A DNA stretch of 64,000 nt from Conchocele bisecta (lineage: Eukaryota > Mollusca > Bivalvia > Lucinida > Thyasiridae), in assembly GCA_029237695.1 (NCBI GenBank), contig CM055271.1, positions 83,153,488-83,217,487 of the forward strand, read 5' to 3'. Position numbers and translations under genes: made by a program. Position 1 is the stretch's first letter. Each line of letters starts with the position of its first letter. Below, piece after piece: positions 23,401 through 38,400 of this stretch. Below the pieces are notes generated by a model. That model was not told the DNA's origin. It ran no database searches and worked only from the letters and a program-made list of their open reading frames with translations.

Positions 23401-26400
23401 TGTCCGGCGAACTACTTCTACAGTTTTTGGCCGATTCTCTTCTGTTCATATTCGGTATACAGCCCTACCATCAAGTGCTGGAGTGTGTAATGTAACAATT
23501 TTTGCTGTCCCGCTGATTAAGCCCCGTGCAGGCACCGGGGCGGGATCAACTGATCCTGAGAATAGTGCTGCAGTAGCCATTGCTTGTCGTAAAAGGCGAC
23601 TAAACTGGCTTAACGATTGGGTTCATACTTTCCGGAACCCACTATACCGGATTTGGCCCTCATGTGCATTTTTGGCTTTCTTGTATGTGAGAGTTGAGTC
23701 GGGCTATGCCCCATATATAAAAGTAAGATTAGCGCTAATCCTATTACTTTTAGGGGATGGGATAAATGATGCTGGTGTGGCGAGGGCCTGGCACCAGATC
23801 AGGTTGTTCTAATTTCAGGACTGAATATATATTTTGATTGTAAATATTTAGTTCTGAAGTTGGGATTTACCCCCCTTGGACAGGTGGATACGGGACTCGA
23901 CCCCGTTGACCCGTCTGCGTGTAGACTCCCTGAGGCTTGTACCTCTATGTCAGAAAAGCGGACGTTAAACCCTATTCACTCACTCACTCACTGTCCCGCT
24001 GATCCATCCTCAGTTATGCCCCTTTTTCGACTCTGAAAATATTATTTTTTCCTTGTCCAGCAAACTACTTCTACAGTTTTTGGCCGATTCTTTTCATACT
24101 CAATATACATCCCAACCATCAAGTGCAGGAGTGTGTAACGTAAAAATTAGATGGTTGCAGAAAACATGCTGCATGATCAGTACAGATTCAATGTATGCTT
24201 CCTTGCTTATGAAATAAATATAATCTAACATTTATGATGATTTAATATGATATTTATTAAACTTGTTGACTGATTTCATAAGAAACTCAACATAGCTTTT
24301 TTTCTTATGAAATCAATAAACTTGTTAATAAATATCATATTCAATCATCACTCATGTAAGATCCTAGAGCGTGTAATGTTGTTATTTATGCTTTAGAAGT
24401 CCGAAAGTGGGAAGAAGGGGCCGACCGTGGAAGAGATAGCGAAGGCGACGGCTGATGTCCCCGTCTCTGATCCCGAACCCCACCCGACCACTGGCTCCGG
24501 GTCCATAGCGGCCACTGATGTAATTCTCACTGATCTCTGGCCGTGACTGTACAAACGGGGCTTTTGGGATTTCTGACCAGTGTAGCTCCTGATCAAACCG
24601 CGTACACATGTATCTGATAACGATCAATAGAGGTTGTTAAAAGCACAACGAGCCTTTCATTGATGGAATGGCGAACAGTGCAGATCCCGATCAGACTGTT
24701 TGGATACACAGGTTGATCTGGATCTACACTGGTGAGAAAACCCATAAGTCATTTCTCCAGTCACAGCCACGTTTCTTCCACTCTTTGACAAGATTCACGA
24801 TTGTTTTCTATATAATAGGCTCTCAGTGTTTTGCATTTTGGCCCTTGAAATTTGACGCCTGGAATGTTCAGCACAGGGGCAAGGTTCCAGGGCTCCAGAT
24901 AAGGAATTAGTAATTGAGTATTGTCACTCCATCATTTCTGGATCAATTGGGTACATTTGTATTTTAATTGGGTAAACTAAAATCACCCTACAGTTAACAC
25001 ATCAGCAGACAGCAATTATTGAATATACAATGTAGTTTGCTTCTAAATTAAAACATGTCTTGGAAATTCATTACAATTGTCTTCGTGGAGACAATTCTAG
25101 TGAAATACCAAGATGAGTTTTCATGGACAAATAAGAAAAAATATGCTATATTTGTGGTTTGTTTATTGTTTTCTGCAGCATGATAAAGGTACCACAAATT
25201 TTTCATTGCTTTTTGATACTCCATACTTCTGATTTCAATTGGGTGTTTGGCAATTTTAATTGGGTATATAAGCAAATATGCAGCTTATCTGGAGCTTTGA
25301 GGTTCAATCTATGATTTCGGCATTTGGGGCCAGTGGCCCATCCAAAATGGGGCCACCCCTGACTCAAACTGAGCCATCACAAATATATACACATTTTTTT
25401 CCAGCAAATCATGTTCAATTGAAATGTTATTAACTATTCATCTCATCTTATTTCTGCTGTTTCTCCATGATTTCTCCATGGTTATTACATGTAAAATATG
25501 GCTCAATATGGTTTCATAATTCTGGGCCATTTACGGTATCAATATTATGAGCCATTATGGCCCCTCAGTATATATTTCAATGGCCAGTTATGACAAATAC
25601 GGGCCCCATAGCCCCGCCTAGAATGAACACTGCAGGGATCAAATTTGCTATATCAAACATACTACAGTCAAACCTCCCAGAACGGCCACCTCTACAACAA
25701 CAGCCGGTATTTTATATCCCAAATGGATGATTTCCTCTGTATCTAACCCTTAGACTGCTGAGCACGAAAATTGTCGTCTGCTGTTGATTTTGCATTCTTT
25801 CTCAATAAAAACGTTTTGACAGCATTTTAGAATCATTCTAAATTGTTGCCAAAGCATGTTTTTGATGAGAATTATCGAAGAAAATAAATAAACAGCCAGT
25901 TTTGCGTCTTCCCATGGGTGGCTGTTGTAGAGAGGTTACACTGTACATTTAAATTTAGTCTTGATCGGCCATTTTAACTCTTGCATTCTGGGGGCTATTG
26001 AAAACCCTGGGCTGTGAAAGTCACAGGTCAGTATGGGCGGCCGTCACAGTTAAATGTTGATTGTCAAGTCCCAAGTTTTCAGCCACTGTATCTGAGATAT
26101 TTTTTCCCATTGATGGCACTAACCTACTATTCTCTATCTATTTTCCTTTTTTCTGAACCAATGTATATGTTGTGACCACTCATTTGAACCGTCTCGGCGA
26201 GACGGTTCAAATGAGTGGTCACAACATATACTTCTGATGAGAAATAAAGAAATTCTTGAGCCTTGCCGGATATTTTTTCCCATTCACGGCACTAACCTAC
26301 TATTCTCTATTAAATGTTGATTGTCAAGTTTTCAGCTACTGGATCTGAGATGTGTGCAAAACGTGATGATACAGATGAGTAAAAATAGCCAATTGATCCC

Positions 26401-29400
26401 GAACCCCCGGTCTGTGAATTTTCCCAGGGCCATAGCAGACACTGATGTAATTCTCACTCATTTCATCCACTCACTGACCAAACCGCAATTAGTTAGGGTG
26501 TTAACCCTTACAATACTGGATTAAATTTGGTCGTCTGCTGTTCATGTTTTTTTTTCCGTTTTTATCAACGAACACATAGTTTGGCAGCACTGTACTACAG
26601 TCGAACCTCCCAGAACGGCCACCTCTCTACAACAAAACCCTCTCTATAACAGCCGGTATTTTATATCCCAAATGGATGATTTCTCTGTATCTACATGTAA
26701 CCCTTAGACTGCTGAGCACGAAAATTGTCGTCTGCTGTTGATTTTGCATTCTGTCTCAATAAAACATGTGTTGACAGCATTTTAGAATCATTTTCATTGG
26801 AAATGATTCTAAAATGTTGCCAAAGCATGTTTTTGATGAGAATTAATTATCGAAGAAAATAAATAAACAGCGGACGACACAATTTAATTCAGCATTAACC
26901 TCCCTACAATAGCCACGTCTCCACAACAGCCAGTTTTGCGTCTTCCCATGGGTGGCTGTTGTAGAGAGGTTACACTGTACATTTAAATTTAGTCTTGATC
27001 GTCCATTTTAGCTCTTGCATTCTGGGGGCTATTGAAAACCACAGGTCAGTATGGGCAACCGTCACAGTTAAATGTTGATTGTCAAGTCCAAGTTTTCAGC
27101 CACTGTATCTGAAATGTGTGCAAAACGTGATGATACAGATGAGTAAAAAGAAGCAATTGATCCCGAACCCATGACCTGTGACTTTTACCGCGGTCATAGC
27201 AGACGCTGATGTAATTGTTGCTCATTTCATCCACTCGCTGACCAAAACCGCAAATAATTGGGGTGTTAACCCTTACAATGCTGAATTAAATTTTGTTTTC
27301 TGCTGTTCATGTTTTATTTTCCGTTTCTATCACCAAAGACATAGAGCTCTGAAACAACAAAAAACAGACACAGCTTCAAGGAGTGTGGGTTTCTATTGGC
27401 AATCACATTCAAAGTAAACACTAACTTGAAGTTATATTGTACAGCATATTCAAAGTATAAATATGTTTGTTATATATGCGATATTAGTATTTTAAATTAA
27501 TGGAAAGTCATTACCGTTATGTTTTGTCATTACCGTTACGTAATTAATCAATTCCGTTACGCTCATATTTTTGGAGATTGTGCTCTTAATTAAATGTACC
27601 GTAGCTTTATAACGATGTTTGGTACATGTGGTCAAACACGGCATTCTGTTACATGCCAAGCTATTTTGTTTTGCTTAACTTTACTGATTGCATGATATTA
27701 AATACATGTTGTTGGGTTACCATAAATGAGAAATTCCACGACTTGCTACTAAATTTCTCTGTTTCACACTAATACAATTAGCTTACCATATTCTTGACAC
27801 TTTTCTAAATAGATGCCCCTTCAGTTTTATGTTTTATGCCGTTGAAAAGAAAAAAATGTAAATGTAAAGCTATATTTACGTCATGTAAATGTACGTAACG
27901 GAAATGACATTTCTGAGACCCCTGGTCCCTTGAAGTGGAAATAAAATTTAAAAAATGACGAGAACAATTGGCTATACTATTATAAATGTAACAACTGGAC
28001 TGTCACCCAATGGAATAAACACAGTTTAATGAATTATTGGTTCTACATCGAAACTAGAAAAACGGCACCAATATGTACATAAAATATAGAATCACTGATA
28101 TAAAGAACAGTTTGCGCCTATGGAGTCAGATCAATATGTACATAAAATATAGAATCACTGATATAAAGAACAGTTTGCGCCTATGGAGTCAGATCAATAT
28201 GTACATAAAATATAGAATCACTGATATAAAGAACAGTTTGCGCCTATGGAGTCAGATCAATATGTACATAAAATATAGAATCACTGATATAAAGAACAGT
28301 TTGCGCCTATGGAGTCAGATCAATATGTACATAAAATATAGAATCACTGATATAAAGAACAGTTTGCGCCCATGGAGTCAGATCAATATGTACATAAAAT
28401 ATAGAATCACTGATATAAAGAACAGTTTGCGCCTATGGAGTCAGATCAATATGTACATAAAATATAGAATCACTGATATAAAGAACAGTTTGCGCCTATG
28501 GAGTCAGATCAATATGTACATAAAATATAGAATCACTGATATAAAGAACAGTTTGCGCCCATGGAGTCAGATCAAATATGTTACATAAAAAAATATAGAT
28601 CACTGATATTAAAGAACAGTTTGCGCCCATGGAGTCAGATCAATATGTACATAAAATATAGAATCACTGATATAAAGAACAGTTTGCGCCCATGGAGTCG
28701 GATCAATATGTACATAAAATATAGAATCACTGATATAAAGAACAGTTTGCGCCCATGGAGTCGGATCAATATGTACATAAAATATAGAATCACTGATATA
28801 AAGAACAGTTTGCGCCCATGGAGTCGGATCAATATGTACATAAAATATAGAATCACTGATATAAAGAACAGTTTGCGCCATGGAGTCGGATCAATATGTA
28901 TAAAATATAGAATCACTGATATAAAGAACAGTTTGCGCCCATGGAGTCGGATCAATATGTACATAAAATATAGAATCACTGATATAAAGAACAGTTTGCG
29001 CCCATGGAGTCGGATCAATATGTACATAAAATATAGAATCATGATATAAAGAACAGTTTGCGCCCATGGAGTCGGATCAATATGTACATAAAATATAGAA
29101 TCACTGATATAAAGAACAGTTTGCGCCCATGGAGTCGGATCAATATGTACATAAAATATAGAATCACTGATATAAAGAACAGTTTGCGCCCATGGAGTCG
29201 GATCAATATGTACATAAAATATAGAATCACTGATATAAAGAACAGTTTGCGCCCATGGAGTCGGATCAATATGTACATAAAATATAGAATCACTGATATA
29301 AAGAACAGTTTGCGCCCATGAGTCGGATCAATATGTACATAAATATAGAATCACTGATATAAAGAACAGTTTGGCGCCCATGGAGTCGGATCAATATGTA

Positions 29401-32400
29401 CATAAAAATATAGAATCACTGATATAAAGAACAGTTTGCGCCCATGGAGTCGGATCAATATGTACATAAAATATAGAATCCTGATATAAAGGAACAGTTT
29501 GCGCCCATGGAGTCGGATCAATAGTACATAAAATATAGAATCATGATATAAAGAACAGTTTGCGCCCATGGAGTAGGATCAATATGTACATAAAAAATAT
29601 AGAATCACTGATAAAGAACAGTTTGCGCCCATGGAGTCGGTCAATATGTACATAAAATATAGGAATCACGATATAAAGAACAGTTTGCGCCCATGGAGTC
29701 GGATCATATACTATAGAATCACTGATATAAGAAACAGTTTGCCCCATGGAGTCGATCAATTTGTACAAAAATATAGAACACTGATATAAATGAACAGTGC
29801 GCCCATGGAGTCGGATCAATATGTACATAAAATATAGAAATCACTGATATAAAGAACAGTTTGCGCCCATTTGGGTCGATCAATATGTACAAAATATAGA
29901 ATCACGATATAAAGAACAGTTTGCGCATGGAGTCGTCTAAATATGTACATAAAATATAGAATCACTGATATAAAAGAACAGTTTGCGCCCATGGAGTCGG
30001 ATCAATATGTACTGATGTAAAGACAATCATAGGTGTAAATAAAATATAGAATCACTGATAAAAAGAACAGTTTGCGCCATGGAGTCGGATCAATATGTAC
30101 ATAAAATATAGAATCACTGATATAAAGAACAGTTTGCGCCCATGGAGTCGAGCAATCATGTACATAAAATATTTGAATCACTGATATAAAGAACAGTTTG
30201 CGCCCCATGGAGTCGGATCATGTACATAAAATATAGATCATGATATAAATGAACATGCGCCCATGGGGAACCGGATCAATATGTCATATATAAAGAATCA
30301 TGATATAAAGAACAGTTTGCGCCCATGGAGTCGGATCAATATGTACATAAAATATAGAATCACTGATATAAAGAACAGTTTGCGCCCATGGAGTCGGATC
30401 AATATGTACATAAAATATAGAATCACTGATATAAAGAACAGTTTGCGCCCATGGAGTCGGATCAATTATGTACATATATAGAATCACTGATATAAAGAAC
30501 AGTTTGCGCCCATGGAGTCGGATCAATATGTACATAAAATATAGCAAAATCACTGATATAAAGAAACAGTAGCGCCATCAGCCCTCGGATCAATATATAC
30601 ATATAGTAGGAGTCACTCACTGATATAAAGAACAGTTTGCGCAGGATGCATGGAGTCAGGATCAATATGTACATAAAATATAGAATCACTGATATAAAGA
30701 ACAGTTTGCGCCCATGGAGTCGGATCAATATGTACTCTATAAGAATCACTGATATAAAGAACAGTTTGCGCCCATGGAGTCGGATCAATATGTACATCAT
30801 ATAGTAATCACTGATATATAAAGAAGTTTGCGCTGGAGTTTCGGATCAATATGTACATAAAATATAGAATCACGATAAAAACAGTTGCGCCCTGGAGTCG
30901 GATCAATATGTACTAATATAGAATCACTGATATAAAGAACAGTTTGCGCCCATGGAGTCGGATCAATATGTACATAAAAATATATGACTGATATAAAAGA
31001 ACAGTTTGCGCCCATCGAGTCGGATCAATATGTACATAAAATATAGAATCACTGATATAAGAACGATTTGCGCCCATGGAGTCGATCATATGTACATAAA
31101 ATATAGAACACTGATATAAAGACAAGTATGATCAATATGTACATAAAATATAGAATCATGATATAAAGAACAGTTTGCGCCCTGGGAGTCGATCAATAGT
31201 ACAAAATATAGAATCATGATATTTAAAGAACAGTTTGCGCCCATGGAGTCGGATCAATACTGTACAAAATATATCACTGATAATAAAGAACAGTTTTTTT
31301 TTTTGCGCATGAGTCGATCATATGAACATATAGTTTGACTCACTGATATAAAGAACAGTTTTGCGCCCTGGAGTCGGATCAATATGTAAATATATGATCA
31401 CTGATATAAAGAACAGTTTGCCCATGGAGTCGATCATATGTACATAAAATATAGAATCACTGATAAAGAACAGTTTGCGCCCATGGAGTCGGATCAATAT
31501 GTACATAAAATATAGAATCACTGATATAAAGAACAGTTTGCGCCCATGGATGAGTAGGATCAATATGTACATATATCTAGAATCACTGATATAAAGAACA
31601 GTTTGCGCCCTGGAGTCGGATCAATATGTCAAATAAAAAATAGATCACTGATATAAAGAACAGTTTGCCCCCATGGAGTCGGGATCAAAATATGTACAAA
31701 ATATAGAATCACTGATAATAAAGAACAGTTTGCTCCCATGGATCGGATCAATATTACATAAAATATAGAAATCACTGATATAAAGAACAGTTTGCGCCCA
31801 TGGAGTCGGATCAATATGTACACTAAAATATAAAACACTGATAAAAGAACACTTGCGCCCATGGAGTCAGATCAATATGTACATAAAATATAGAATCACT
31901 GAAATAAAGAACAGTTTGCGCCCCCATGGAGTCAGATCAATATGTACATAAAATATAGAATCACTGATATAACAGTTTGCGCCCATGGAGTCAGATCAAT
32001 TATGGACAAAATATAGTACACTGTTATCAAAGAACATTTTGGCCGCCCTATGGAGAAACGATCAATGATACAAAATAAAATAGAATTCACTATAAAAAAC
32101 AGTTTTCGCCCTCCCGGATCGGATCAATATACATAAAATATAGAATCACTGATATAAAACCCAATTTTGCCGCCCATGGAAAGTCGGATCAATATGTACA
32201 TAAAATATAGAATCACTATATAAAGAACATTTGCCCATGAGTCGGATCAATATGTACATCAAAAATAGAAATCACTGATATAAAGAACAGTTCGCCCATG
32301 GAGTCGGATCAATATGTACATAAAAATAAAATAGAATCACTGATATAAAGAACAGTTTGCGCCCATGGAGTCGGATCAATATGTACATAAAATATAGAAT

Positions 32401-35400
32401 CACTGGATAAAATAACAATTTGCGCCCATGGAGTCCGGATCAATATACATAAAATATAGAATCACTGATATAAAGAACAGTTTGCGCCCATGGAGTCGAT
32501 CAATATGTACATAAACAAATATAGAAACACTGATATAAAGAACAGTTTGCGCCCAGGATCGAACAATATGTACAATAAAATATAGAATCACTGAATAAAA
32601 AAAAGCCCTGCGCCCATGGATCGATCAATATGTACATAAAATATAGAATCACTGAGATAAAAAGAACAGTTTGCGCCCATCGGAGTCGGATCAATATGTA
32701 CATAAAAAAATAGAAATCACTGATATAAAAGAACAGTTTTGCGCCCGATGGAGTCGGATCAATATGTACATAAAAATAGAAATCCACTGAAAAAAAAAGT
32801 TTTGCGCCCATGGAGTTCGGACAATAATTTACATATAAAGAATCACCTGATATAAAGAACAGTTTGCGCCCATGGAGTCGGATCACTAATGTACATAAAA
32901 TTAGAATCACTGATATAAAGAACAGTTTGCGCCCATGGAGTCGGATCAATATGTACCAAAAAAATATAGAATCACTGATATAAAGAACAGTTTGCGCCCA
33001 TGGAGTCGGTAATATGTACATAAAATATAGAATCACTGATATAAAGAACATTTGCCGCCCATGGATCAGAATCAAATGTTACAAAAAATATAGAAACACT
33101 ATATAAAGAACTGAGTTTGGTTGCGCCCATGAGTCAGATCAATAGTACATAAAATATAGAATCACTGATATAAAGAACAGTTTGCGCCCATGGAGTCAGA
33201 TCAATATGTACATAAAATATAGAATCACTGATATCAAGAACAAGTTTTGCGCCCATGGAGTCGATCAATATACATAAAATATATAGAATCACTGATATAA
33301 AAGAACAGTTTGCGCCCATGGAGTCGATCCAATATGTACATAAAATATAGAATCACTGATATAAACCAACAGTTTGCTGCCCATGGAGTCAAGGATCAAT
33401 ATGTACATAAAATATAGAATCACTGATATAAAGAACAGTTTGCGCCATAGGAGTCAGATCAATATGTACATAAAATATAGAAATCTGACTGATAAAAAGA
33501 ACAGTTTGCGCCCATGAGTCGATCAATATGTACATATAGAATCACTGATATAAAGAACAGTTTGCGCCCATGGAGTCGGATCAATATGTACATAAAATAT
33601 AGAATCCACTGATATAACAGTTTGCGCCCATGGAGTCAGATCAATATGTACTATAAAACCTATAGAATCACTGATATAAAATAACAGTTTTGCGCCCATG
33701 AGTCGGATCAATATGTACAAAAAAATATAGAATCACTGATATAAAGAACAGTGCGCCCATGGAGTCGATCAATATGTACATAAAATATAGAATCACTGAT
33801 ATCCAGAACAGCTTGCGCCCATGGAGTCAGATCAATATGTACATAAAATATAGAATCACTGATATAACAAAGAACAGTTTGCGCCCATGGAGTCAGATCA
33901 ATATGTACATAAAATATAGAAATCACTGATATAAAGAACAGTTTGCGCCCATGGAGTCGGATCAATATGGTTACATAAAATATAGAATCACTGATAAAAG
34001 AACAGTTTGGCGCCCATGGGAGTCGGATCAATATGTACATAAAATAAATAGAATCACTGATATAAAGAACAGTTTGCGCTCCATGGAGTCGATCAATATG
34101 TACATAAAAATATAGAATCACTGATATAATGAACAGTTTGCGCCCATGGAGTCGGATCAATATGTACATAAAATATAGAATCACTGATATAAAGAACAGT
34201 TGCGCCCATGGGAAGTCGGATCAATATGAACATAAAATATAATCAGTATATAAAGAACAAGTGCGCCCCATGGAGTCGGATCAAATAAGTACAAAAATAT
34301 AGAATCACTGATAATAAAGAACAGTTTGCGCCATGGAGTCAAGATCAATATGTACATAAACAAAATATAGAACTCACACGATATACAAAGAACAGTTTGC
34401 GCCCATGGAGTCAGATCAATATGTACATAAAATATAGCAATCACTGATTTATAAAGAACATATGCGCCCAAATGGAAGTCAGATCAAATTTGTACATAAA
34501 AATATAGAACACTGAAATAGAAAAATAGCCGCCCATGGGAGTCATCAATATGTACATAAAATATAGAATCACTGATATAAAGAACAGTTTGCGCCCATGG
34601 AGTCAGGATCAATATGTACACTAAAATATAGAATCACTGATATAAAGAACAGTTTGCGCCCATGGAGTCAGAACAATATGGACATAAAAATATAGAATCA
34701 CTGAGATAAAGAACATTTGCCCCATGGAGTCAGATCAATATGTACATAAAATAAAGAATCACTGGATAAAAAGAACAGTTTGCGCCCATGGAGTCAGATC
34801 AATATGTCATAAAATAATAGTCACTGATATAAAGAACTAGGTGCGCCCCATGGAAGTCAGATCAATATGTACAAAAAATATAGAATCAAACGAAATAAAA
34901 CAGTTTGCGCCCATAGGAGTCAGATCAATATGTACATAAAATATAGAATCACTGATATAAAGAACAGTTTTTGCGCCCATGGAGTCGATCAATATGTACA
35001 TAAAATATGAAACACTGATATAAAGAACATTTGCGCCCATAGAAGTCGGATCAATATGTACATAACCATATAAAGAACAAACTGAAATTAACAAGAACAT
35101 TTTTGCGCCCATGGCCAGTCAGATCAATATGTACATAAAATATAGAATCACTGATATAAAGAACCCAGTTTGCGCAAAATGGAGGTAAAGATTTTCAATA
35201 GTACAAAATCAAAATTAATAAAAAGAATCACTGATTATAAAAACAGTTTCGCCCATGGAGGTCAGATCAATATGACCCATAAAATCAATAAATCACGATA
35301 TAAAGAACAGTTTTGGCGCCCATGGAGTCAGATCAATATGTACAAAATATAGAATCACTGAAATAAAGAACAGTTTGCGCCCATGGAGTCAGATCATTAA

Positions 35401-38400
35401 AATGTACATAAAATATAGAATCACTGATATAAAGAACAGTTTGCGCCCATGGAGTCAGATCAATATGTACATAAAATATAGAATCACTGATATAAAGAAC
35501 AGTTTGCGCCCATGGAGTCAGATCAATATGTACATAAAATATAAAGAATCACTGATATAAAAGAACAGTTTGCGCCCATGGAAGTCAGATCAATATGTAC
35601 ATAAAATATAGAATCACTGATATAAAGAACAGTTTGCGCCCATGGAGTCAGTCAATCATGTACATAAAATATAGAATCACTGATATAAAGAACAGTTTTG
35701 CGCCCATGGAGTCAGATCAATAGTTACATAAAATATAGAATCACTGATATAAAGAACATTTTTGCGCCCATGGAGTCAGATCAATATGTACATAAAATAG
35801 ATAAACACCTGATATAAAAGAACAGTCTTTGCGCCCATGGAGTCAGATCAATATGTAACATAAAATATAGAATCACTGATATAAAGAACAGTTTGCGCGC
35901 CCCATGGAGTCAGATCAATATGTACATAAAATATAGAATCACTGATATAAAGAACAGTTTGCGCCCATGGAGTCAGATCAATATGTACAAAATAAAATAA
36001 GAATCACTGATATAAAGAACAGTTTGCGCCCATGGAGTCAGATCAATATGTACATAAAATATAGAATCCACTGATATAAAGAACAGTTTGCGCCCATGGA
36101 GTTCAGATCAATATGTACATAAAATATAGAATCACTGATAAAGAACAGTGCGCCCATGGAGTCAAAAAGATCAATATGTACATAAAATATAGAATCACTG
36201 ATATAAAGAACAGTTTGCGCCCCATGGAGTCAGATCAATATGTACATAAAAATATAGAATCACGAATAAAAAAAACAAGATTTGGCGCCCATGGAGTCAG
36301 ATCAATAAATGTTACATAAAATATAGAATCACTGATATAAAGAACGGCCCATGGAGTCAGATCAAAATGTACATAAAATATAGAATCACTGATATAAAGA
36401 ACAGTTTGCGCCCATGGAGTCAGATCAATATGTACACTAAAATATAGAATCCTGATTAAAAAAACAGTTTTGCACCCTAGGAGTCAGATCAAATATGTAC
36501 ATAAAAATATAGATCACTGATATAAAAAACCGTTTGCGCCCATGGGTCAGATCAATATTACATAAAATATAGAATCACTGATAGAACAGTTTGCGCCCAC
36601 GGAGTCAATCAATTCAATTTGTACAATAAAATTAATAGAATACACTGATATATAAAGAACAGTTTTGCGCCTATGGGAGTCAGGATCAATATGTACGATA
36701 ATATTAAAATAAGAATCACTGATTATACAAGAACAGTTTGCGCCTATTGGAGTCCAGTATCAAATAATGTTTACATAAAAAATCTAGAATCCACTGATAT
36801 ACAGAACAGGTTTGCGCCTAATGGAGTCAAGTCAAATATGTACATAAAATATAGGAAATCACTGATATAAAAAGAACAGTTTGCGCCTATGGAGTCAGAT
36901 CAATATGGTACATTAAAAAAATATAGAATCAACTGATATAAAGAACAGTTAGCGCCCATGGAGTCAGATCAATATGTACATAAAATATAGAATCACAGAT
37001 ATAAAGAACAGTAATGCGCCCTATGGAGTCAGGACATCAATATACATAAAATATAGAATCACTGATAAAAGAACATGCGCCCCATGGAGTCAGATCAATA
37101 TGTACATAAAAATATTAATAGATATAAAGAACAGTTTTGCGCCCATGGAGTCGGATCAATATGTACATAAAATATAGAATCACTGATATAGAACCAGTTT
37201 GCGCCCATGGAGTCGGATCAATATGACATAAAATAGAAAGAATCACTGATATAAAGAACTTTTGCGCGCCCATGGAGTCAGATCAATATGTACATAAAAT
37301 ATAGAATCACTGATATAAAGAACAGTTTTGCGCCCATGGAGTCGGATCAATATGACATAAAAAATAGAACACTGATATAGCATTTTTCCTGATAATAGAC
37401 AGTAGCGCCCATGAGTCCGGATCAATATGTACAAAATATAGAATCACTGATATAAAAAAGAAGAACAGTTTATCGCACAGGAGTGTCGGATCATAAAATG
37501 TACATAAAATATAGAATCACTGATATAAAGAACAGTTTGCGCCCATGGAGTCGGATCAATATGTACATAAAATATAGAATCACTGATATAAAGAACAGTT
37601 TGCGCCCATGGAGTCGGATCAATAAGTACATAAAATAAAATAGAATCACTGATATAAAGAACAGTTTGCGCCCATGGAGTCGATCAATATGTACATATAT
37701 AGAATCACTGATATAAAGAACAGTTTTGCGCCCATGGAGTCGGATCAATATGTACTTAAAATATAGAATCACTGATATAAAGAACAGTTTGCGCCCATCG
37801 GAGTCGGATCAATATGTACATAAAATATAGAATCACTGATATAAAGAACAGTTTGCGCCCATGGAGTCGGATCAATATGTCATAAAATAGAATCACGATA
37901 TAAAGAACAGTTTTGCGCCCATGGAGTCGGATCAATATACATAAAATATAGAATCACGATAAAGAACGTTTGCGCCCATGGAGTCGGATCAATATGTACA
38001 TAAAATATAGAAATCACTGATAAAGAACAGTTTTGCGCCCATGGAGTCAGGATCAATATGACATATAAGAATCACTGACATGTATATGAACAGTTTGCGC
38101 CATGGAGTCGGATCAATAGTACATAAAATATAGAATCACTGATATAAAGAACAGTTTTGCGCCCATGGAGTCATATCAATAAAATATACATAAAATATAG
38201 AATCACTGATATAACATGAACAGTTTGCACCTATGGAGTTTCGATGGAGTCGATCAATATGTACATAAAATATAGAATCACTGATATAAAAGAACAGTTT
38301 GCGCCCATGGAGTCAGATCAATATGTACATAAAATATTAGAATCACTGATAAAGAATCACTGCGAGTCAGATCAAATATGTACATAAAAATATGAACACT

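Noticed and set aside
23384..23812. 142-codon frame in intron 2 and its 155-codon relative at 54797-55264
   Set aside because: Both are the translation of the two SINE copies. Similarity between them reflects the repeat, not a protein.
24668..24910. MANSADPDQT open frames (also 19340 and 62933)
   Set aside because: They lie in a dispersed repeat and their reading frames decay between copies.
26394..27225. Exon 3-like copies as alternative UBAC1 exons
   Set aside because: Neither has the upstream coding part or a convincing acceptor in frame.
28073..29321. Long open frames of 80-191 codons on both strands in the 63-bp array
   Set aside because: They arise because 63 is a multiple of three and the unit has stop-free frames. 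The repeated 21-residue peptide has no start, domain or conservation of its own.
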